From Alphaproteobacteria bacterium UBA4588 (GTDB lineage Bacteria > Pseudomonadota > Alphaproteobacteria > Rhodobacterales > Rhodobacteraceae), in the NCBI GenBank assembly GCA_905182195.1, contig CAJJAW010000002.1, positions 248,001-312,000 on the forward strand: DNA of 64,000 nt. Reading direction: 5' to 3'. The notes beneath the pieces were generated by a model, which was not told the origin of the DNA, searched no databases, and saw only the letters and a program-made list of their open reading frames with translations. Shown piece by piece: positions 55,345 through 64,000 of this stretch. Numbering within the stretch: the first letter of the stretch is position 1; every line of letters begins with the position of its first letter. The position numbers and the translations under genes were made by a program.

Positions 55345-55410
55345 CTTGCCACAAAATTTATCAAATAAGTTTAAATTAGATCGTGAACCACACTCCACAC
55401 TTGTAGACCG

Positions 55411-57666
55411 TTATCGAATATTACAGGCTGCAATAACAGCCATGTTGAGAATATCGTTCGCCGAAGACACCGTTGAACAAATCTGAATTGGCTTATCAAT
55501 CCCAGTCAAGATTGGACCAATGACCGTAGCGCCTCCCATTTCCTGCATCAACTTAACCGAAATTGACGCAGAATGCCTCGCAGGAACAACCAACACATTC
55601 GCAGGGCCCGTGAGGCGGCTGAAAGGGTATTTCTTCATTTCGTTGACATTCAACGCCACATCCACAGCCATCTCACCTTCGAATTCGAAATCAACGCCGC
55701 GCTTGTGCAAAACTTCAGGAGCGATCCTCATTTTTTCTGCGCGTTCTGAGATGGGGTAGCCAAAAGTTGAAAAGCTTACGAAAGCCACGCGGGGCTCAAG
55801 GCCCAACGCCCGGGCCACACTTGCACCACGCTCTGCGATATCAGCCAAATCATTTTCGTCTGGCCATTCATGCACCAATGTATCCGAGATCAAAACAATT
55901 TTGCCCTTCGACAAAACGGCCGTCACCCCAACTGCGCCATCATGTGGTCCCACATCATAGACGTGGTTGATCAAATCCAACACATGTGCTGACTTACGTG
56001 TCACCCCTGTAACCAAACCATCACCGTGATCGTGCGCAAGCATAAGCGAGCCAAACACATGACGATCACGGGCCGCCAGCCGATGAACGTCCGTTTTGTC
56101 AAAGCCTTTGCGGTGAAGTCGTTCGTAAAGATACTCTTTGTAAGTGTCTAAATGCTCCGTTTTCCCCGCATTCACAATTTCAAGCTCATTCATAGCATCT
56201 GCAAGACCAGCGGCCTCCAACCCAGCAAGCACGTCACTTTCACGTCCCACAACAATGGATTGCCCAAACCCTTGGCGTTGGTACATCACAGCTGCGCGCA
56301 ATACACGCTCATCATGCCCCTCAGAAAAAATCATCCGCGCTTGTGAAGATCGAGCACGGGCGTTAATTCCACGCAGAATACTGGCTGTTGGATCCATCCG
56401 AGTTTTAAGCGACAACTCATAACCCTCCATATCCACTATCGGACGGCGCGCTACACCAGTGTCCATGCCAGCCCGCGCTACCGCTGGAGGAATACGGTAA
56501 ATCAAGCGTGGGTCAAAGGGTGTAGGAATGATGTAGTCTCGGCCAAAACTCAATTTAGTACCATAGGCTAACGCAACCTCGTCTGGCACCTCCTCACGCG
56601 CCAGCTCCGCCAAGGCCCGCGCGCAAGCAATTTTCATCTCGTCGTTAATCGCACGGGCATGAATATCCAGCGCGCCGCGGAATAGATAAGGGAAACCCAA
56701 AACATTGTTTACTTGGTTGGGGTAGTCTGAGCGTCCAGTAGCTACAATTGCATCAGGCCGTACTTCATGTGCTTCTTCTGGTGTGATTTCAGGATCTGGA
56801 TTAGCCATAGCAAAAATCACTGGGTTGGGGGCCATGCTCACAACCATTTCTGATGTGACGGCGCCCCTCACAGACACACCTAAAAATACATCTGCGCCCA
56901 CCATGGCCTCGTCCAAAGTACGCAAAGGCGTAGTAATAGCATGAGCAGACTTCCACTGGTTCATACCCTCAGTTCGGCCCTGATAAATGATGCCCTTGGT
57001 GTCACAAACCACACAATTGTTATGTTTTGCACCCATAGACTTAAGTAGCTCAATACATGCAATTCCGGCGGCGCCCGCGCCATTCAACACAATCTTTACA
57101 TCTTGAATAAGTTTACCTGAAAGGTGCAACGCGTTGATTAGGCCTGCCGCACAAATTACAGCTGTGCCGTGTTGATCGTCGTGAAACACAGGGATATCCA
57201 TGACCTCTTTAAGAGCCTGCTCGATGATAAAGCATTCTGGCGCCTTAATGTCCTCAAGATTAATGCCCCCAAATGTGGGACCCATTAACTTAACTGCATT
57301 AATAAATTCGTCAGGGTCCTCCGTATCAAGTTCAATATCAACTGAGTTCACATCAGCGAAGCGCTTAAACAAAACAGCCTTGCCTTCCATAACGGGTTTG
57401 CTTCCCAGAGCGCCAAGGTTTCCAAGGCCCAAAACAGCGGTGCCGTTGGAGATTACTGCAACCAAGTTACCTTTATTAGTGTAGTCATACGCAAGCTCAG
57501 GGTTTTCAGAGATCGCCAAACAAGGGACGGCCACACCGGGGGAATACGCAAGAGAAAGATCACGCTGTGTTGTCATTGGGACTGTCGCGGTGATTTCAAA
57601 TTTTCCTGGGGTTGGCTCAGCATGGAACGCAAGCGCGTCTTCATCTGTTACTTTGTTGCTGGCCAT
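55411..57666 (-). CDS. maeB: MaeB, NADP-dependent malic enzyme with phosphotransacetylase-like domain
   Basis: Decarboxylates malate to pyruvate, yielding NADPH. The 751-residue protein has the malic enzyme part (about 1-430: [42 protein letters not shown]-like [12 protein letters not shown]) and a C-terminal phosphate acetyltransferase-like part (about 430-751: [34 protein letters not shown]). In this fusion class the second part is regulatory rather than a proven transferase. It is divergent from mutS. Confidence 0.96.
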   Translation of the reverse strand: MASNKVTDEDALAFHAEPTPGKFEITATVPMTTQRDLSLAYSPGVAVPCLAISENPELAYDYTNKGNLVAVISNGTAVLGLGNLGALGSKPVMEGKAVLFKRFADVNSVDIELDTEDPDEFINAVKLMGPTFGGINLEDIKAPECFIIEQALKEVMDIPVFHDDQHGTAVICAAGLINALHLSGKLIQDVKIVLNGAGAAGIACIELLKSMGAKHNNCVVCDTKGIIYQGRTEGMNQWKSAHAITTPLRTLDEAMVGADVFLGVSVRGAVTSEMVVSMAPNPVIFAMANPDPEITPEEAHEVRPDAIVATGRSDYPNQVNNVLGFPYLFRGALDIHARAINDEMKIACARALAELAREEVPDEVALAYGTKLSFGRDYIIPTPFDPRLIYRIPPAVARAGMDTGVARRPIVDMEGYELSLKTRMDPTASILRGINARARSSQARMIFSEGHDERVLRAAVMYQRQGFGQSIVVGRESDVLAGLEAAGLADAMNELEIVNAGKTEHLDTYKEYLYERLHRKGFDKTDVHRLAARDRHVFGSLMLAHDHGDGLVTGVTRKSAHVLDLINHVYDVGPHDGAVGVTAVLSKGKIVLISDTLVHEWPDENDLADIAERGASVARALGLEPRVAFVSFSTFGYPISERAEKMRIAPEVLHKRGVDFEFEGEMAVDVALNVNEMKKYPFSRLTGPANVLVVPARHSASISVKLMQEMGGATVIGPILTGIDKPIQICSTVSSANDILNMAVIAACNIR

Positions 57667-57775
57667 TCAAAAACTCCCTACTCGCTATCACTTGTACCCT
57701 CGCAACAAAGCCACGACAACCGCTTCCTTTCAGCGAAAGTTTTGCATAATACTGGTGACAAACGGAGATCAACCT

Positions 57776-60412
57776 TTGACTAAGTCTGAATATTCCATAA
57801 CGCCTATGATAGCACAGTTTCTAGAAATAAAGGCGGAATATCCAGAAGCCCTACTATTTTATCGGATGGGTGATTTTTATGAATTGTTTTTTGATGACGC
57901 CGTTTTAGCAGCACAGGCTCTCGATATAACGCTCACACGGCGCGGAAAACACCTTGGCGAAGATATTCCGATGTGTGGCGTTCCCTTTCATGCAGCAGAG
58001 GGCTATCTGCTCAATCTCATCCGAAAGGGCTTTCGTGTTGCGGTTTGCGAACAATTAGAAAAACCAAAAGAGGCCAAAAAACGCGGTCCTAAGTCCGTAG
58101 TGAGGCGAGGTGTAGTGCGTCTTGTTACCCCAGGGACCCTAACAGAAGATAGCCTGTTGCTTCCGCGTCAAAGCAATTTTCTTGCGGCCTTTGCACAAGT
58201 ACGAGACCAGAGCTGCTTAGCTTGGCTAGACATCTCAACTGGCGATGTGCGCTATAGTTCCTGCCCTGTTGTACGTCTTGGCCCAGAGATCGCTCGGATC
58301 GCCCCAGCAGAGGTTTTAATCTCAGAGAACACAGTGCCCAGCTTACTTGAGGTGATCACAGAAACTGGTGCTGCCGCAACGCCCTTGGTGCAGTCAATGT
58401 TTGATAGTTCAATCGGATTAGAGCGGCTCTCATCAGCCTTTGGCGTCACTACACTTAATGGTTTTGGGGATTTTTCTCGTGCTGAAATCGCAGCACTCGG
58501 TGCGCTGGTTGAATATGTATCAATAACGCAAAAAGACCAGCAACCACTGTTGCGTCAGCCAGTTTGTGAAGATCGGGGTGATTTTGTGACAATTGATGCT
58601 GCAACTCGCCGTAATCTTGAGTTGACCCAAACCCTGTCTGGTGAAAAAAAGGGGTCGGTGCTGTCAGTTGTAGATCGGTCAGTAACGGCTGCGGGAGCAC
58701 GGCTTCTGTATCATAGGGTGACAACTCCATCACAAAGACTTGGCATTATTGAGGCGCGAGCCTCAGCTGTCCAGTTTTTCTGCGAAAACAGTAGTGTGCG
58801 AAAAGCTATACGCAACACCTTAAAAAAACTACCCGATACCGAACGCGCTTTAGGCCGGTTGGCTCTTGCGCGCGGAGGTCCTAGAGACCTTGTAGCAATC
58901 TCAAACAGTATGTCTCAAGCTACAGAGATCTATCACCTTTTAGTCAGCCACAAACTACCAAATTTGCTGGACGACTCAAAGTCATCATTAATGGGGCCCA
59001 CAGCGCTCTTGAACAAATTAGACTTGGCCTTGATAGCATTACCGCCTCTACTGCTCAGGGATGGTGGCTTTATATCAGTTGGCTATTCAGTTGAGCTAGA
59101 TGAGGTAAAGTCTTTGCGTGATGAGGCACGTTCTGTAATTGCGGGTATGCAGACCGATTATGCAAACCTTACTCAGGTCACAACGCTAAAAATCAAACAC
59201 AACAACGTGCTTGGTTACTTCATTGAAACAACCGCCACACACGCTGAGCGGATGCTGGCCGCCCCCCTAAATGAAACCTTCATCCATAGACAAACCACCG
59301 CTAATGCAGTGCGCTTTACAACTGTGAATTTGAGTGAATTAGAGACCAAGATCCTGAATGCCGCAGGCAGGTCCGCGGAATTAGAGTTAGAAATATTTGA
59401 TGATCTACGCACTCAGGTTTTAAGCCATGCCTCCGCCCTACAAGGCTTAGCCGTTTCTATAGCTGAATTTGATGTGGCTTCCGCACTGGCTGAGCTGGCA
59501 ATGAATGAGGGTTGGGTGCGGCCGTTGTTAAATGACAGTCGTAACTTTGTAATTGAGCAGGGTCGCCACCCGGTTGTGGAGGCGGCGATAAGAGCAAAAC
59601 CCTCTTCAGTGTTTGTGGCCAATGACTGTACGCTGAGAAGCTCTGATGACATGATTTGGTTACTTACCGGACCAAATATGGCTGGGAAATCAACATTTTT
59701 GCGTCAAAATGCTTTAATCGCCCTACTAGCACAAGCGGGGTCATACGTTCCTGCAAATCGTGCAGAAATTGGGGTTGTTTCTCAAATTTTCAGCCGCGTG
59801 GGAGCGGCAGATGATCTAGCGCGCGGCCGTTCAACCTTCATGGTTGAGATGGTCGAAACTGCCGCTATCTTGAATCAAGCGGACGACCGGGCCCTGGTCA
59901 TCCTCGATGAGATTGGCCGTGGCACATCAACTTATGACGGGCTATCAATTGCTTGGGCCACCCTAGAGCACTTGCATAACGTGAACAAATGCCGCGCTCT
60001 TTTTGCCACTCATTATCACGAACTGACGCAACTTTCGACAAAGTTGGAGCATGTGGACAATGCCACCGTAATAGTTCGTGAATGGCAGGGGGATGTGATC
60101 TTTTTACATGAAGTTAAGAAGGGGGCTGCAGATCGATCTTATGGCGTACAGGTGGCAAAGCTGGCTGGGTTACCTCAATCTGTTTTGGAGCGAGCAAAAG
60201 TTGTACTAGAGGCACTTGAACGAGGAGAGCGCGAAGGACACAGTAAGCAAAGAGCGCTAATTGATGATCTGCCACTATTTTCAACAATACCCCCACCAAA
60301 ACCTGCTAAGATCACAGCTGTAGAGGAGGCTTTAGAAAGTATACAGCCAGACGCCCTAAGTCCAAAAGAGGCACTTGATCTAATCTATGAGCTTAAATTA
60401 AAATTAGAATGA
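57776..60412 (+). CDS. mutS: MutS, DNA mismatch recognition protein
   Basis: Recognises mismatches and starts repair. The 878-residue protein has the mismatch-contact motif [14 protein letters not shown] near residues 26-39 (the Phe-Tyr-Glu wedge), connector and lever domains, Walker [15 protein letters not shown], Walker [16 protein letters not shown] and the ATHYHEL helix. A TTG at 57776 is the best start: GGAG lies 8 bases upstream and homologs begin shortly before [12 protein letters not shown]; an ATG at 57806 is the alternative. Confidence 0.96.
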   Translation: MTKSEYSITPMIAQFLEIKAEYPEALLFYRMGDFYELFFDDAVLAAQALDITLTRRGKHLGEDIPMCGVPFHAAEGYLLNLIRKGFRVAVCEQLEKPKEAKKRGPKSVVRRGVVRLVTPGTLTEDSLLLPRQSNFLAAFAQVRDQSCLAWLDISTGDVRYSSCPVVRLGPEIARIAPAEVLISENTVPSLLEVITETGAAATPLVQSMFDSSIGLERLSSAFGVTTLNGFGDFSRAEIAALGALVEYVSITQKDQQPLLRQPVCEDRGDFVTIDAATRRNLELTQTLSGEKKGSVLSVVDRSVTAAGARLLYHRVTTPSQRLGIIEARASAVQFFCENSSVRKAIRNTLKKLPDTERALGRLALARGGPRDLVAISNSMSQATEIYHLLVSHKLPNLLDDSKSSLMGPTALLNKLDLALIALPPLLLRDGGFISVGYSVELDEVKSLRDEARSVIAGMQTDYANLTQVTTLKIKHNNVLGYFIETTATHAERMLAAPLNETFIHRQTTANAVRFTTVNLSELETKILNAAGRSAELELEIFDDLRTQVLSHASALQGLAVSIAEFDVASALAELAMNEGWVRPLLNDSRNFVIEQGRHPVVEAAIRAKPSSVFVANDCTLRSSDDMIWLLTGPNMAGKSTFLRQNALIALLAQAGSYVPANRAEIGVVSQIFSRVGAADDLARGRSTFMVEMVETAAILNQADDRALVILDEIGRGTSTYDGLSIAWATLEHLHNVNKCRALFATHYHELTQLSTKLEHVDNATVIVREWQGDVIFLHEVKKGAADRSYGVQVAKLAGLPQSVLERAKVVLEALERGEREGHSKQRALIDDLPLFSTIPPPKPAKITAVEEALESIQPDALSPKEALDLIYELKLKLE

Positions 60413-60413
60413 T

Positions 60414-60445
60414 TAATTAAGGGCGGCCAAGGCTGCCCTTAATTA
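60414..60445. terminator. Bidirectional terminator between mutS and grpE
   Basis: TAATTAAGGGC (60414-60424) and GCCCTTAATTA (60435-60445) form a perfect 11-bp stem around a 10-base loop, directly after the mutS stop and followed by TGTTTTCT. It also faces the end of convergent grpE. Confidence 0.75.
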
Positions 60446-60473
60446 TGTTTTCTAATAGGCGCGTTGCAAAGTT

Positions 60474-61028
60474 TTAGCCCGGTGTAGACGAAACGCCAAC
60501 TTGGGCTGGCCGCAACAAGCGATCATGCAACATAAAACCCTCAGCCATCACCTGAATGATGTCACCAGCTTTTGTCCCCGGAGCTGGGGCCTCAAACATA
60601 GCCTCGTGGTTCTGTGGGTCAAATCTATCACCCATCTCAGGCATAATGGGCTCAATACCATGCTTTTTGAACACGTTAACAATTTCACGCATGGTCAGTT
60701 CAACTCCCTCTATTAAGGCTGCCGCTATCTCTCGGTGCTCATCTGTAGTCACCTCTAGCCCCCGCTTAAGAGAATCATATACAGGCAGCAAATCACGTGC
60801 GAGCTTAGATCCGCCATAATTTTCAGCCTCACGACGATCCCGCTCACTACGTTTGCGTGAATTCTCAGCATCGGCTAGGCCGCGCATCCACTTATCTTTC
60901 AGAGCATCACGTTCAGCCCGTAAAGCGTCAAGCTCGAGCTCTTCTTCGGTGTGCTCTTCTTCACCATACTCTTCTTCTTCAGCAAGACTAATGTCTTGAA
61001 GAAAACCATCTTCATTTTCTGTCGCCAT
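60474..61028 (-). CDS. grpE: GrpE, nucleotide exchange factor of DnaK
   Basis: A 184-residue protein with a very acidic N-terminus (runs of Glu), a long coiled-coil helix (LRAERDALKDKWMRGLADAE), and the C-terminal beta domain with FDPQNHEAMFE, GDIIQVMAEGFMLHDRLLRPAQVGVS, the GrpE signature. It speeds ADP release from DnaK. It follows hrcA by 6 bases, the standard heat-shock arrangement. Confidence 0.96.
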   Translation of the reverse strand: MATENEDGFLQDISLAEEEEYGEEEHTEEELELDALRAERDALKDKWMRGLADAENSRKRSERDRREAENYGGSKLARDLLPVYDSLKRGLEVTTDEHREIAAALIEGVELTMREIVNVFKKHGIEPIMPEMGDRFDPQNHEAMFEAPAPGTKAGDIIQVMAEGFMLHDRLLRPAQVGVSSTPG

Positions 61029-61034
61029 CTGGAC

Positions 61035-62096
61035 CTAACCCCGTTCAGATAAAACTCGCCCAACCATCTGGGCGGTATAATTAACAATTGGCACAATTCT
61101 GCCGTAATTCAAATGTGTTGGCCCAATTACCCCAATTGCACCCACCACCTTTCGATCCGCGTTCATATAGGGAGAAACTACCAAAGAGGAACCCGAAAGT
61201 GAAAAGAGTTTGTTTTCCGACCCAATAAAAATGCGAACCCCATCCCCCTCATCAGTCAATTGCAGGAATTCTGCAATATCACGCTTTCGTTCTAGGTCGT
61301 CAAAAAGCACTCGAACACGCTCCAAGTCTTCAGCGGTACCCGCTTTTTCCAAAAGATTCGATCTGCCACGCACGATAAGGCGCTCATTGTCTCCACCCGC
61401 ATCTTGCATAACAGCAATTCCAGCTTCAACAAGGTTAGTTGTCAAAATATCTAGTTCGGTGCGGTGTCTTTTTATTTCTAAAACGATTGTAGACTGTAGC
61501 TCTTGCAAGGTCCTACCCTGGCCAACAGCATTTAAAAAGTTCGCAGCCTCGCGCATTTGGCTCGGGGTTTGACCCAACGGTGGACGAAAAATACGGTTTT
61601 CGACCTCACCATTTGCAAAGACCAAAACCACCAAAGCGCGGTCTGTGGCCAAGGATACAAACTCTATATGCTTTATTGGCGATGCTTTTTTTGGCGCCAA
61701 AACCAGTGAGGCCCCCTGAGTTAGTCCAGACAGGGCGCTCGACATACGATCAAGCATAATTGTAATGCTATCACTTTCATCCATGCTGGCTTCGATTTTA
61801 CGCTGGTCAGCTTCATCAGGGTCACCCACCTCCATAATACCATCCACAAACATTCGAAGGCCAAGCTCTGTAGGCTGGCGACCCGCTGATGTATGCGCGC
61901 TGTCGAGCAAGCCAAGAAGCTCCAAGTCTTTCATTACGTTGCGAATGGTGGCGGCACTTACCTGCTGGCTCATGTGCTGTGTCAGTGTATTACTGCCCAT
62001 TGGCTCGCCTGAGGAAAGATAGCTTTCCACAATTCTCTGAAACACTTCGCGGCTGCGTGTGTCCATGTCTGAAAATAGTTCTGCTGACGAATCCAT
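61035..62096 (-). CDS. hrcA: HrcA, heat-shock repressor
   Basis: A 353-residue repressor that binds CIRCE operators, normally at groESL. It has an N-terminal winged helix ([22 protein letters not shown], about 38-59) and the HrcA effector domain, ending [25 protein letters not shown]. No CIRCE element (TTAGCACTC-N9-GAGTGCTAA) is present in its own upstream region, so it is probably not self-regulated through CIRCE. It is cotranscribed with grpE and divergent from rph. Confidence 0.96.
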   Translation of the reverse strand: MDSSAELFSDMDTRSREVFQRIVESYLSSGEPMGSNTLTQHMSQQVSAATIRNVMKDLELLGLLDSAHTSAGRQPTELGLRMFVDGIMEVGDPDEADQRKIEASMDESDSITIMLDRMSSALSGLTQGASLVLAPKKASPIKHIEFVSLATDRALVVLVFANGEVENRIFRPPLGQTPSQMREAANFLNAVGQGRTLQELQSTIVLEIKRHRTELDILTTNLVEAGIAVMQDAGGDNERLIVRGRSNLLEKAGTAEDLERVRVLFDDLERKRDIAEFLQLTDEGDGVRIFIGSENKLFSLSGSSLVVSPYMNADRKVVGAIGVIGPTHLNYGRIVPIVNYTAQMVGRVLSERG

Positions 62097-62106
62097 TCAC
62101 CTAGCC

Positions 62107-62142
62107 CTTGCCATTTAGGGTGCGCATCGCATATTCGCTCAA
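62107..62142. promoter_or_regulatory. Overlapping divergent promoters between hrcA and rph (tentative)
   Basis: Rightward, CTTGCCA (62107-62113) and CATATT (62130-62135) could drive rph. Leftward, TTGAGC (62142-62137) and CTAAAT (62118-62113), 18 bases apart, could drive hrcA-grpE. Both have the CTTG plus C-rich/AT-rich -10 look of alphaproteobacterial sigma32 promoters, but the match is loose. The 66-base gap leaves no room for separate sites. Confidence 0.3.
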
Positions 62143-62162
62143 GAAAGCTGAGAGGACAAGCT

Positions 62163-62873
62163 ATGCGACCATCCAATCGAAAATTAAACCAAATGCGCGA
62201 CATTATAATCGAAACGGGAGTCACCCGCCATGCGGAGGGATCTTGTTTGATAAAGGTCGGAGATACTCATGTTTTATGTACGGCGAGCCTGGAGGAGCGG
62301 GTTCCATCGTTTTTGCGGAACTCTGGTCTTGGTTGGGTAACAGCTGAATACGGCATGCTACCACGGGCTACGCACACCCGTATGCGCCGGGAGGCCAAAA
62401 ACGGGCAATCTGGCCGCACGCAGGAAATTCAACGCCTAATTGGCCGCAGCTTGCGCGCAGGGGTGGATCGAGTGGCTTTAGGTGAACGGCAAATAAATAT
62501 TGATTGTGATGTGATTCAGGCTGATGGGGGAACCCGCTGTGCTGCGATCACGGGCGGCTGGGTGGCTTTAAAACTGGCTATTCAAAAGCTGATGGAGGCA
62601 GGGGATATTCAAACTGATCCACTTTTAGATCCAGTAGCAGCTGTAAGTTGCGGAATATATGCAGGTCAGGCTGTTTTAGATCTGGATTACCCAGAAGATA
62701 GCGAAGCTGGTGTTGATGGTAATTTTGTAATGCTGGGCTCAGGTAAAATCGTTGAGGTGCAAATGTCAGCTGAGGGCTCAACCTTTTCACGTGATCAAAT
62801 GGGCCAATTAATGGACCTGGCAGAAGCTGGTGTTACACAATTAGTAGCAGCACAAATGGCTGCTGTTAAGTGA
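62163..62873 (+). CDS. rph: RNase PH
   Basis: A phosphorolytic 3'-5' exoribonuclease that trims tRNA 3' ends. The 236-residue protein shows [20 protein letters not shown], the phosphate-site region [19 protein letters not shown] and the metal-site [28 protein letters not shown] precedes the ATG. The stop shares a base with the rdgB start (TGATG). Confidence 0.97.
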   Translation: MRPSNRKLNQMRDIIIETGVTRHAEGSCLIKVGDTHVLCTASLEERVPSFLRNSGLGWVTAEYGMLPRATHTRMRREAKNGQSGRTQEIQRLIGRSLRAGVDRVALGERQINIDCDVIQADGGTRCAAITGGWVALKLAIQKLMEAGDIQTDPLLDPVAAVSCGIYAGQAVLDLDYPEDSEAGVDGNFVMLGSGKIVEVQMSAEGSTFSRDQMGQLMDLAEAGVTQLVAAQMAAVK

Positions 62874-63481
62874 TGCGTAAGCTTACAGATTCAAAAATCG
62901 TACTGGCTACTCACAACAAAGGAAAGCTCAGTGAAATAAAAGTTCTTTTCAATCCTTTTGGTATTGGGTGTGTGAGTGTGGGAGATCTTGGGCTGAAAGA
63001 ACCAGAAGAAACCGAAACGAGCTTTGTCGGAAATGCGCGCTTGAAAGCACATTTTGCCGCAAAGGAATCAGGCTTGCCCGCTTTATCAGATGATAGTGGA
63101 ATTTCGGTAGACGCCTTAGGTGGTGCACCTGGCGTTTACACGGCCGATTGGGCAGAAACCCCCAACGGTCGGGATTTTTCAGTGGCTATGTCTAAGGTGT
63201 GGGAAATGTTGCAGGCAAGTAATGCGCCCCCGCCACATATGGCCAAATTTAATTGTGTGCTTTGTCTGGCTTGGCCTGACGGCCACGATGAGATTTTTAA
63301 GGGTTGTGCGCTAGGACAGGTCGTTTGGCCAACGCGGGGCAACCACGGCTTTGGGTTTGATCCTATGTTTCAACCTGACGGGCATGTCTTAACATTTTCT
63401 GAAATGCTCCCCTCTGAAAAACAACCACTTACACACCGTGCAGACGCTTTTGCCAAGTTGGTGGCCAACTGTATTGAGTGA
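62873..63481 (+). CDS. rdgB: RdgB/HAM1, XTP/dITP diphosphatase
   Basis: Removes deaminated purine triphosphates (ITP, XTP). The 202-residue protein has the N-terminal ATHNKGKLSEI, FVGNARLKAHFAAK, SDDSGISVDALGGAPGVYTA and the C-terminal GFGFDPMF and SHR-like THRADAF motifs. ATG 62873 overlaps the rph stop by one base; a GTG codon directly before it is less likely. Confidence 0.96.
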   Translation: MRKLTDSKIVLATHNKGKLSEIKVLFNPFGIGCVSVGDLGLKEPEETETSFVGNARLKAHFAAKESGLPALSDDSGISVDALGGAPGVYTADWAETPNGRDFSVAMSKVWEMLQASNAPPPHMAKFNCVLCLAWPDGHDEIFKGCALGQVVWPTRGNHGFGFDPMFQPDGHVLTFSEMLPSEKQPLTHRADAFAKLVANCIE

Positions 63482-64000
63482 TGATTGGCGCCATGGTGGC
63501 TTCGGTCTCTACATCCATTGGCCATTCTGTGAAGCTAAGTGCCCATACTGCGATTTTAATTCCTATGTTAGCCCTAGTGTGGATACCGGCATTTGGGAAA
63601 CAGCTCTTATGTCGGAGCTTGATCGCCACGCAGAACTGATGCATGGGCGTTTGTTAAACTCCATATTTTTTGGCGGTGGTACACCTAGCTTAATGCCGCC
63701 CGCTTTAGTTGAGCGGCTAATCAGCCGCGCCCTACAGCATTGGACGCCCGCTAATGATATTGAAATTACACTAGAGGCCAACCCGTCTTCCGTAGAGGCT
63801 GCGCGCTTTGCGGGTTTTCGAGCAGCAGGTGTTAATAGGGTTTCGGTTGGAATTCAAGCACTTAACAACCCAGACCTGAAGCGCCTTGGTCGCCTTCACT
63901 CCGTCGATGAGGCGACGGCCGCTCTCAAAGTAGCAAACCTAAACTTTGACCGTGTAAGTTTTGATCTAATTTATGCAAGGCAGAATCAATCTCTCGAACA
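63474..64000 (+). CDS. hemW: HemW, radical SAM heme chaperone, 5' part
   Basis: The reading frame is open from 63474 to the window end (175 codons). It carries LYIHWPFCEAKCPYCDFN with the radical SAM Cys-X3-Cys-X2-Cys, then IFFGGGTPSLM, TLEANPSS and NRVSVGIQAL, diagnostic of HemW, formerly called oxygen-independent coproporphyrinogen oxidase-like. The family lacks the true HemN activity and is involved in heme handling. The best start is a TTG at 63474, 8 bases inside rdgB; the ATGs at 63481 and 63493 are out of frame. The C-terminus lies beyond the window. Confidence 0.93.
   Translation, partial: MSDDWRHGGFGLYIHWPFCEAKCPYCDFNSYVSPSVDTGIWETALMSELDRHAELMHGRLLNSIFFGGGTPSLMPPALVERLISRALQHWTPANDIEITLEANPSSVEAARFAGFRAAGVNRVSVGIQALNNPDLKRLGRLHSVDEATAALKVANLNFDRVSFDLIYARQNQSLE

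Overview
This 64-kb window is chromosomal DNA of a marine-type alphaproteobacterium, most likely a Rhodobacteraceae (Roseobacter group) member with moderate base composition. The evidence is the set of gene neighbourhoods usual for that family: ubiE-ubiB, secA divergent from a parvulin-argJ-mutT operon, rimP-nusA-ylxR-infB, maeB divergent from mutS, and hrcA-grpE divergent from rph-rdgB-hemW. Tat-exported binding proteins, ubiquinone genes and ABC (not PTS) uptake systems fit the same group. No rRNA, tRNA, phage, insertion sequence or CRISPR array was found. Gene packing is tight: many junctions are 1- or 4-base overlaps (TAATG, ATGA), and five convergent gene pairs overlap at their 3' ends.

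Layout. 1-9 kb: ubiE end, ubiB, glmM, a tiny lipoprotein gene followed by three stacked hairpins, secA, and ppiC-argJ-mutT. 9-14.4 kb: the minus-strand translation/transcription operon rimP-nusA-ylxR-infB, whose leader contains an intrinsic terminator just before rimP. 14.5-20 kb: a minus-strand peptide-type ABC importer (permease, permease with an extra membrane domain, fused double ATPase, binding protein). 20-25.7 kb: pip, ubiG, a grxC-nitrilase-marR operon, a complex I assembly-type methyltransferase and hemH. 25.7-29.2 kb: envelope genes (a tiny membrane protein, two L,D-transpeptidases flanking a CAP-domain lipoprotein) and an RNA methyltransferase. 29.2-38.8 kb: an ABC exporter, the CCA enzyme, two Nudix hydrolases, hslO, ilvA, argG, and an aminotransferase/sulfotransferase pair.

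39.1-55.3 kb is the accessory-looking part: a large sugar-catabolism island. It holds a MalFGK-type ABC importer with its binding protein, a FucU mutarotase, two PfkB kinases, an FGGY kinase, a TIM-barrel isomerase/epimerase, two paralogous aldo/keto reductases, two different lactonase-type enzymes (COG3618 amidohydrolase and SMP-30), and a BtpA/SgcQ protein translationally coupled to an M42 peptidase-fold protein (SgcX-like). The genes suggest uptake and anomer conversion of an aldose, then both phosphorylation and oxidation to lactone and acid. No regulator lies inside it and the substrate cannot be read from sequence. The first permease gene contains an exact, in-frame 594-bp tandem duplication that repeats four membrane segments and the EAA loop. 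It is either a very recent event or an assembly artefact, and is the most striking single feature of the window.

55.4-64 kb returns to core genes: maeB, mutS, grpE, hrcA, rph, rdgB and the start of hemW, which runs off the end.
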